This document shows, piece after piece, positions 1-10,300 of a DNA stretch of 43,634 nucleotides. Each line of letters opens with the position of its first letter. Positions within the stretch are counted from its first letter, which is position 1. Both the position numbers and the translations under genes were made by a program. Location: NCBI GenBank assembly GCA_019973155.2, contig BPQB01000143.1, positions 1-43,634 on the forward strand, written 5' to 3'. The stretch is from Phanerochaete sordida (Eukaryota; Basidiomycota; Agaricomycetes; Polyporales; Phanerochaetaceae). Under the pieces are notes generated by a model, which made no database searches, was not told where the DNA came from, and saw only the letters and a list, made by a program, of their open reading frames with translations.

Positions 1-1344
1 CAGTGGGCCCATAATTCGCCAAAAGATCCCAAAGAGCGCGTAGATCGCCCAGATCCAAGCCCAATCGCCTCGCCGGATCGTCCTGACGCCGAGCCTGATA
101 AGGCCCGGAAATGGGGAACCTCAGGTGGGCATGGTGCCTCTCGCCGACGATCAAAAAGGTTCCGCGTGGCAGGAAGGACGCCGACGAGGCCCCGTACCGC
201 GCGCCCGGGTCCCACAGGCCTGGAGACCCGCCGCTGGGGGCCTGGGGTCCACGCGCCCTGGCGCAGATCGCCCCGGCGCGGTGGGACGCGCTCTTGATAC
301 GGAACGTTTGTCACATGGTGCAACATATCGTTGTTATCGAACATAGGGTTTGCGTCACGAACAGAGTCAACGAATGCAGCAGGTGCAGTCGTTCGCCAAC
401 GCCTGCCCCGCCGCCCGGCCGCACCATCCCGCCCCCAAAGCGCACAGTGCCCCCCGCGCGTGGACTTTGGGTGCGCGGTTTGTCTTGGGTTGGTGGATGG
501 CGCTCGGCGCCTGTCCGGGGACGGGAAGCCGGGGGTAGCGCGGACGTATCGCTTGTCTCGCGTCTGTGCGCCCCCGCCTGGCCTCCTGCTGCGTCGCGCT
601 GCTGGAGCGAGTGGACAGGCGTGCGCCCGTGCGGGACTGAGGCACGTCGCGTGGTTTGGGGTGTCGGAGCGCGCTGGGCAGCAGCATGCTAGTGACACCT
701 GCGCCTCTCCGCTTGGCGTCGGCCTCTGTCGCGCGGTCCACCGGTCATGGTGACGACGGCGCGCGGCGCGCGGCGCCCAGCGTCCGCGTCATGGCCTGCT
801 AGCATGGGAACGGCTGCGGCAACAGACGAATTTCTCATGCTCCTAGGCCACAAGGATCTTGCGCCTCTCGTCATGGTGCCACCGCCAACGAAAGATCACA
901 TTGTCCTCGGAGTCGTGCTCGTAACATGGCCTTCTGCGCAGTCTTGCGGAGGAGCCAAGCACCGCAGCAGAGCTTGTCCCGAATGACGCGTCGTACGACT
1001 CAGGATCACCGCCTTGTGGGAATCCGTCTCAGCTCCACACTGATTAACTTGCCAGCCCGAGGAGCGTGGGGCCGCTTCTTCAAGACCAGAAGCCGCAGCA
1101 GGGCTCGCGGGCTTCTAGCGGAGCGTTCAGCACAGCAGAAGTGAGTTGCAAATAATAGTATCGATTAATGATAGATATATGTACTATGTAACACGGAGAT
1201 AGAACAAGTCTAGAAATACAATACAACGAAGGTAACTGCCGCACTCCTAGCGACTACAGAGAAGATACTGCGCATTAGTGTCCGTGTCATACCGGGCATC
1301 GTGCCCGAACCAGAGAAAGCAAAGCGAAAGAGAAGATAGTGTTT
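1..1344. other. Left-edge region without a confident gene
   Basis: This stretch lies downstream of the NRPS-like gene. The first ~105 bases read on the minus strand give an open stretch rich in Trp, Ile, Phe and Ala (around WAWIWAIYALFGIFW) that resembles a transmembrane helix and could be an exon of a gene running off the left edge. All three minus frames are open there, so this is weak. Positions 350-740 are GC-rich with overlapping open frames on both strands and no recognisable family. About 1140-1240 is AT-rich and may hold the 3' end of the NRPS-like transcript. I assign no gene here. Confidence 0.3.
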
Positions 1345-4300
1345 TTACGAATCCCAGATGGCCCCAAACGCAGGGATGCCCCTGCTCGTCATGCCGTACA
1401 CGACCTTCTGCGTCAGCTTCTGGTTCGAGATGATGCACACCGCCTCGGCGTCGAACTCCTTCACGAGCCGGTACGTGAGCTTCACCATGTCCGGCTTCCC
1501 GTGCTTGCGCGTGTCTACCACACACACATCAGCACGCGTACACCCGCCCCAGCAGCAGCAGCGACGCACCGTAGATGACCGCGCCGGGCTCGTGCGCGAG
1601 GATCTTGTCCACAAATTCGTCGCCGAACGTCTGGCGCACGTCGGGCGACGTCCAGAGGAGGCGGATCGGGCGCGCGCGCGCGAAGAGGCACGGTGCGCAG
1701 GGCCCGATGCCGCTGCCCGTCGCGACGAAGACGACGCGGCGGAAGAGCGGCGTGATGCGGAGCACGCCGAAGCACGGCACGCCGCGCACCCACAGGCGCG
1801 TCGGCGGGCGCGCGATCTTCTCTGCGGTCCAGTCGCCCGCGCGCGAGACGACGAGCGAGAAGCCGGGTTCGTTGGGTGCGGGGATGCACGCGAAGCCGTG
1901 CCATTCAACGAGCGGGGACTCGGAGAGGCGCACGAAGTGGCCGGGCGTCGGCGTCACTGCAGGCACATGAGCGGGTCTTCCAGGAAAAAGCTTCCAGGAC
2001 TTACCGTAGTCGAAGTGCATCTGCACCGCGTGCTTGGACATGACTACCGACCGGACGTTGACCTTCCGCAGACGGAGCCAGGGCAGGATGATGGAGCATG
2101 TCATGATCAGCACCAGCCAGAACGGCGGCGCGTGGACGAGGGCGTTGCCGAGGGTCTGGCCGGGCTGCTTGTAGTCGTTGGTCAGGAGGACGACCTGGCA
2201 CCACACAAGTGCGGTCGCCGACCACCCCAGGAAACGATGGGTGCGCTCGAAGGCATCGTGGTGTACGCTCCGGTTCTTCGGGTACGCGAAAAGCACTATG
2301 CCGACGAGAAGGGTCAGGATGAAGTAGGTGATGGCGACTGTTGCAACCGAAGTCTGCGTGTCGTGTCAGAGTCATGAGTTGATCGCAGAGTCGCGAATGG
2401 CACACCTTTCCCTTCTCCAGCAGTTCCTTGGTCGCCTGCACAGTGAAGGCGATGAGCCATACCAGGCCGCTAATCGCACAGCCAGAATGCACTGTCGACG
2501 ACCGTCAGCGTACAGGCCTCATGTTAGCCCGGAAATGACGTACGGCCGCCAATGTGGTAGACCCGTGCGCAGGTCCTGCGGATGAACAGCGGCCACCTGG
2601 AACACATCAGTCCCGAGCGAACGGTAACGGGCCGGCCCAGAACCACGTACGAGATGGGGACCGCACAGGCGACGGTGAAGAAGGCGTTGATGACATAGTC
2701 CTGGCGCATGAGGATCGCGCAGAAGAGATTCGCGACGACGATCAGCCCGAGGTGCTGGGCGTCCGCTCCGCCGGGTCGCGCGAGCGTCGCCACGAGGACG
2801 GCGATGTTCGCGGCGAACACGACGCCGAAGAGCCGGCGGTACAGCGAGAAGACCTGGTGCCGCAGGTTGCGCACGAGCCGGCCCTGCGTCTTGTCCGGGA
2901 TTGTGTCGTCCTCGTAGCCGTCCCAGATGTTGCCGGGCTGCTTCTCGACGACGGGCAGCTGCTCGTACGCGAGCTTCTTCTCCGAGATCGACGCATCGCT
3001 CTGGTAGACGGGCGGCGGGATGGACGGGGTGCTGACGGTCTTGGGCGTGGCGTCGCCGTAGAGGCCCTTCGCGTAGAAGGCGGCGTCGACGGTGGCCACC
3101 TTCTCGGTGGAGGAAGACGCCGTCGAGGGGGAGAGAGCCTCGCCGATCTTCTCTTCGATAACCGGAGTTGGCGGGGCGAGCGCGGCTGCTTTCAGGGCAC
3201 GTTTGTCAATCTTGCCATTGCTGCCGGATCAGGGTCAGCAGAGTTTCCGCTCCAGTAGGGCGAACTTACGCCGTATGTGGCAGCTCGTCAAGCGCGTACC
3301 AGCGCGTAGGAACCGCGTAGTACGGCTGCACTTTCTGCGTCGCTTCGGTCACGGCGTCGATGTTGACATCAGCGGGCGTCACGAAGCCCCACAGCGCGCC
3401 GTCGATGAGAATAGCGACGGCGTCCTTCACGAGCGGCGACGTCTGCGTGCATGCGGTCAGAAGCAGGGAGCAGCGTGACCACAGGCACTGCGCACCTGCA
3501 TCGCAGCGGAGACGCCATCGAGTTCTACGCGGAATCCCTATCAAACATTGTCAGATACGCTATCCCTGGGTCCGTGCCTCATGCTTGCCTTGATCTTGAC
3601 TTGGTCATCCACCCGCCCCAGGTGTTCGAGGGTCCCGTCTGGGCGCCACCTGCCGAGGTCCCCAGTATTGAACATGAAGCTTCTGTGAAATGGATGAGCG
3701 ACTAACTCCCGCTGCGCCATGCTGCGACCTACCCGTCGTCGGCAAACGGATCGCGCATGTACCGCTCGGCGGTCTTCTCGGGGAGGTCGACGTAACCGCG
3801 GGTGATGCCGCCGCCGCCCGCCCACATGACACCCGGCTGCCCTATGGGCACCGGCGCGAGGTTTTCGTCCAGAACGTAGACGTTGTTGTTGGGAGTCGGG
3901 GCACCGATGGACATGGTATCGCCGACCTTGTGCAACTGGACCGTGTTGACAATAGTGATCTACGCGCGACACTCAGTGATGTGACTATCATAATCCTCGA
4001 TCTTCGCTCACCTCGGTGGGACCGCAGCTGTTGTAATAATGCGCGGCCGATGCCCAGCGATCCGCGAGAGCTGATGAACTGCGTTAGCTGCGGGCTGATA
4101 CAGCACGCTCATGGGGGATCACCTTGTGGGCAAGGCTCTCCCGCTGTGGCGAGGACTTTGATATTAGGGTAGTCTGAGGGATGATAACGCGCTGCACGAA
4201 TATTAGCACAGACTCCGAGTCGGTTCGGATATGCTCGTACCAATTATACTTGGCGTAGCTGAAATTGACGTTCAGTATGATGTCGAGTATGCGAAGGAAA

Positions 4301-7300
4301 TCCGTTTACCTATCACGATATCGACAGTGCGGAGAACGTCTTGCCATTCCTTCGAACTCTTGCCCCGGATGCACAGGGTGGCGCCATTGCTAAGACTGCC
4401 CAGCGTTTCCTGAGGCGCCCAACCGACATTAATCTTGGTGAAATGCTGATGGTTTATCAAGCTCACCCATGCCGCCATATCGAAGGCGATGTTGAGAAGC
4501 TGAGCGACACGACGGCCTGGCGCCATCTCCACGTTGCCTGGCGCGAGGCATACCACTATGGTCAAAGTGAGACCGGTGTCAAGCGTCTCACAGCGCATTG
4601 TACGTACAATTGGTTACATTGCGATGCATGACTTCAACGCCCTTTGGTGTGCCGGTCGTTCCTGATAGTTACATATACGTCAGCCACTTGGGCACGCTCG
4701 TACACCGCGCATCCTTTGGCATGCGTCTGCCAGCTGGGCGCTTCACGGCACAGCACTGGGGCGGGTCTCTGGCGACCGCATGGGCCAGGCATGGCACCTA
4801 GACATTTTCTGAAGTGGCAGCACCATGCAGCCAGCTTCATGTGTTGGACGTGTGCCGTGAGCATATGGCATATGCGTGTCGGCTCACATGGCCGGCTGCG
4901 GACCGTAGAGGTCGCTCATCCTGCTCTGGCGGGCTGCCGCCGTCGGCCCCGCACCTCGCGCATACATGCATTATACGATATTCCTTCACGCATGCATTCG
5001 CTCAAATTAATAACACATAATATTATGCTAATAATGACAGCAGTTAAACGGCGGGAACTAAGACTGAGAGTCCGAAGGACCGGGGACTACCGCCGCCTCG
5101 ATAGCGCGGCTGTCACCGATAGGAGCGCGTTGGATAGGCAGCCCATTACTGTCGGCCTCGTGAATCACTTGTTCGACCTGCAGGACGATAGCGTCCGTGC
5201 TACCGTCGCTTGCGACGCACTCGTCGAGCTTCAGTGTGCGATCTTGGCCGTACTTCGTGGTATCGTTTCGGATAATCCTGCGGATAGCGCTACCAACTGT
5301 GAGCTTCATCGCGCAGTGTAAGCACTGTTTTAGCACACACCTGTTGAGCCGCTTAGTGTCGCCTTGATACTTGTCACGAAAGGTGCTGAGTCGCTTGTCG
5401 ACGTTCTTCCAGTAGTCGTCGCCGCCATCAATGAGGAGCTCGGCGCGCTATGTACCTCGTCAGTAATATTCATGAACAAATCCACCGGGGCTCACCAGGA
5501 TCGCTAAACGAGCACACATTTCGAGCGTGGGCACGAGTTTGGTACCTTTACACACCCTGGAGGCGAGCTTGTATATGTGATGGGCCGGCTCAGCCTTGGA
5601 TTTGCCCCCGGAGGCGTAGACGAGCTGCAGATAGTCAGGCTTGTGTACTTTCGACACACAGGCTCATATGAAAGCGTACCTTTTTCTTCAGAGCTCCTCT
5701 CGCCTGAGTCAGATGGTGCCGGATGCGATCTTCGAGATGCTGCGAGGCCACCGGGTTGACAAATACGTAGGCGGGGATATCAAAGCGCAGAAGCTTCACG
5801 ATGGTCTGCCATGCAATGAGGGCGGGAACACGACTGCGGGCGGGAACCAAGGTACTCACCCACATGATATTAATGCCTACGGATGTTCTATAGCCTCGAA
5901 TCTTGTGCGAGAACGTCACCAGCTTCGCATATGCGGCGAGGTTCTTCTGCGGTACAAATGAGCGACATGGCTGCGGATATGCGCAGGTAACACGACGTAC
6001 CTCCAACTTTGACGATGGCATCCAGCTAGCTGTAGCAGAGACCTTCTCGTCCTCTTGCCTTTGCCCGGCGCCGATGGCAGTCGCGTACATCAAGATGAGC
6101 CGCTCGTTTAAGGGTCGCTGGCAAGGGCGTGAGCGAAAGCACGAGATGAACGAAATAATAATACGGACACGAGCAAAGTCTTCAATGAGACCTGCCTCTG
6201 CTGGCTTCAGCTGTTTGCTAGCGATCACGGTCCTGGCAAACGTCAAGCTGTTGCCGACGGTGTCCGTACGCACTGCAGCGTCAGGTACATGAGGTGTAGG
6301 CTGCGGCTCTTGTTCGGTGCTTTCGCCCATTTCGTCGTCAGTATCTGCGTCGCGCATGGTTATGTCTAGTGCGGGAATGGCTCTCGGAGAGAGAAGGTGG
6401 TCAGCTGAGGGTACCTCAGGAGAAGAGGGAGGGTCGTCGCTCAGAGAGTCGAAGATGGACGGCATGCTGAGCAGAAGGCACGAGGATGGTTTGCGAGCTG
6501 ACCTGACCGACAGTCCAACTCATTGTGCTGGTTTTATGCGTTCGACGGCACTGGGGGTTCGAGACGAATGTTTCCGACGTGGGATAGGTCTGAGGAGGTG
6601 AAAGCGGCCGTTTGACATTTTTTTTTACTGTGGCTGCGGTCGGTGTCATGGCTGCCGGTGGAGAGAGGCGTGGACGCCCACGCTCTGGGAAAGCGCGCGA
6701 CCCGTCTTGGTCAAAGCGCCAGAAGCGCTGCAAAGCGTGCCCGCCGGCACTGCGCCACATCCCGACGACCGTCGCATTGTCATTCGTTCGGCCTTAATTG
6801 TACATGGTATGCCCCGTTTTGTAGGCAGAAAATGCTTTAGAGTCACATATATTCGTCACGCAGCAGGGCAAGCTGTGCGAGCGCAGTCGTCGCAGTGCAG
6901 CTCCGCTCATTATTGCGGCTCATTAAGCCATGTAATATACATGTTTCAGGTCAAAACGTCAGTGGATGCGGTGAATCTTGCGGCCGACTCTATTTGCACT
7001 ATAGAGAGCATTCAAAAGTGTCCGTCCTTGTTGGTCCGCCAACATCCTTCTCGTCACTGTAACCACAATGAGCAGAGCTGTAGCAAGCTTAGAGTGTAAG
7101 TGTACCCTTTGATTAAGCGTCCTCTGAGCTCTGAATCCACTGTTAGGCATCGAACTGGATCCAACGGGTCAAATGGCCCGCTGCAGACTTTGTGTCCATG
7201 TCGGACAGAACCACGCTACAAAGTGGATCAAGCTGCAGTCCGTTCCCAGTCATCTGCGGTCGCAGGGACATCTCGGCGCCGCTCGCGAGAATCAAGAGCG

Positions 7301-10300
7301 TCTTAACATACGACAGGCACTTGATACCGCCGCAAACGTATCGCTGAACAATGCTGAGGCCGCAGAACGACAAGAAGCTGCGATTCTAAGGAATATCCCG
7401 CCGCTTCGTGCACCTCTTCAATGCAGCCCACAGCGTAACTCATCGGTGGACGATCTCGATTTTATGGATGAACTCGAGCGTTCCGGCGCGGACCTCGACG
7501 CGGGGATCCTTCCTGAATCCAGGGTTGACTGGACAGAGCGGTTAGATCAACAGATGCTCAACCTCGAGCTCTATGACACAGACACGATTGCCTGCACACT
7601 CGGATACCATCGCACAGAGTTCGACAATTCAGAGCACTCAAGCGAAGAAGCAGACGAGCAGCGCAAAACGCAGATGGCTGCACAGGAAGACGAGCTTGCT
7701 GAAGTCTTCGCAGATATAGGTGAATAGATGCTTCGATTTCAGGCTATCTATCAGCTAACACCCGACTTCACAATAAAGATCTCGAAGGTGATGCGCAGAA
7801 CGACATGTTCTCAGGCATATCGCCGTCGGACAGCCAATGGTACCCGTATCCAAACAAGACAGTGAGCTAACATATTTGCACGTCGATCTGTCAGCAAACT
7901 CAATGTGCGTGCAACCTAGATCTATGTCCTAGATATTATCGATAGCCTGCCGCGCCTGCGCATCTCTGAGTCGCTGCTCAAGATGATTCTCTGGGCAATG
8001 CGAGAGTGCGGCGCTCAAAACGTACCGTCGTTGCGGACATTCCGAACCCTCCAGTCTAGCCTTCGTGATAGAACTGGGATACCTACGCGGCGCTATCAAT
8101 CACCTCTCGGACACATATTCTACATGAATGACATTGCATCGATTGTTTCCCAAGTATGTTTGCCATTTAATCTGTGCAAGCATAGTCACTGATCTGGCAC
8201 AGACCTTTTCGAACCCTTCGAGCCGTCCTCATATGCGCTTCTATCCCGAAGAGCCTGCAGACGGAACTATCAGTGAAGTCTGGCATGGTGAGAAGTGGCT
8301 GAAGGGGATGGATCCTCGGCATCTTACTCCGATGTATGTGGCCGAGGGGAAGCATTTTTATGTGGACGAGGTCGCGCAGGACATTCAAGGAGAGCTACTT
8401 GTGCCACAGATGTGGATCATGCGCGGAGGCGTTCTCTGCGCAGATGCCCGGCGCGTTTATCTCCGTAGTGAGGTACGTCACTGGATAGGGCTCTCAGCCG
8501 CTGCGCTTCAGTATCATCGGGCTCATGCGTGAACCCTCAGGGATTGTATGAGATCGATGGGCAGGGCCTGGTCAGCGTTGCGGCGTCGAGTCTCAGCCTC
8601 AACTACTTGGACCTGCTCGAAAGATCACATCCAGTAACACGGTTGCAGTGCCACCAACCTTTGTCTGCTCTGCTGGTGCGCAAGATGCCCAATCCGCTTC
8701 GAGAGCTTGCCAACGGGGACCCTCTGTACACTGTATTCATTGACAAGTGGAACGACGACGTCTCCGGCAATGTTTCGAAGTCCTACAACAAGCACTTCAA
8801 CACCCACATATCCATTCGTAACCTTCCGCGTTCGCTTTTGCAGCAAGAATACCACGTGCATTTTATCGGCACTTCACAGCACGCATCTCCCGCTGAGCAG
8901 AACAGGGCAGTTCAAACCATGCTAAGGTACGCAGTATATTGGTATGATATTAAGAAGAACACTGAACCACACGATACTTGTAGCGAGACTCACACGAAGC
9001 CTCCGCAAGCTTATGATACTGCAACAGGGGGCATCTGTCGCTTTCGCATTTATCCTAATGCGGGAACGTCGGACAATCCAATGCAGTCAGAGGAGTGCTG
9101 TCACGTCGGACAGGGAGGTAACCTTCCATGCCGAAAGTGCAAGGCTGGAGGCACACAATCAGCTAAGGCAGAAAACGAGATCTACCACTCCCTCTTCGAG
9201 GTGCGTAGCACAATCCAAATCAGCCGAGTAGACTCTGACCCGCGGCGTAATGCGCGCATTGCAGCCGGGAGTCATGCGCACAAAACAAGATACTCGAGCA
9301 AATATCATCTCGCAGCTCCGAACTGCAGTCCATGGCGTTGCGCAGCATGTCTCAGACCTGCAAACGGCGACTGGTACTAAGGATCGATATGCTCAAGTCA
9401 TTATCGAGCGCCTGCTTCGTCAGTACAAAGAGATGAAGGCAGAAAATCCCCGCCTATCCAAAGAAGATGCTGTTCGTCAGATCAATGCCTGGGTCGACAG
9501 ACATCTTGAAGAACTTATCAATGCATCGCTAGCAATTGACGGTAAGTATGTTCAGCGATTACAGCAGATATCCCTGTTGCTGATAACATGTCAATATAGG
9601 ATATGATCCTCATTGTGACACACCGATCGAGCTGCTGCACACTGTGCTCCTCGGGATAGTGAAATATGTCTGGCACATGAGTCATTCCTCATGGAAAGAT
9701 GCTCAGAAGGCTATTTTTTCCATACGGCTACAGAGCTCTAACGTGCAGGGTCTGTCGATCCCGCCGATACGCGCAGGTTACATCATGAACTACGCGAACT
9801 CGCTCATTGGACGGCAACTGAAGGCGGTTCTTCAGACGGCAACCTTCCATGTACATGGCCTCGTGCCGCAAAGCCATTTTTCGCTGTGGAAGGCCATCGG
9901 AGAGCTATCAGCCTTACTCTGGTATCCTGCCATTCGGGATATGGAGCAGTACACGGTGCGCAGAAGGCCGTTGATTCGGAGCGATATTAATGCCATAGCT
10001 GATGGTTCTATCTCTTTAGGGCGACCTCCGCGTTGCAACCGCGAACGTCTTGGACCTGTTCGCGTCCATCGACCCAGCTCGGATCGTCACGAAAATCAAG
10101 CTTCATCTGTTGACACATAGCCCGGACGACACAATTCGATTCGGCCCACTCGTAGGTATGGCCACGGAGATTATGGAGTCCTTCAACTCTGTGTTCCGTA
10201 GCTGCTCCATTCTGTCCAACCATCAAGCACCAAGCCGCGATATTGCCAAGCAACTCTCGAAACTTGAGGGCGCAAAGCACCGCCTGGGCGGAGGGTACTG

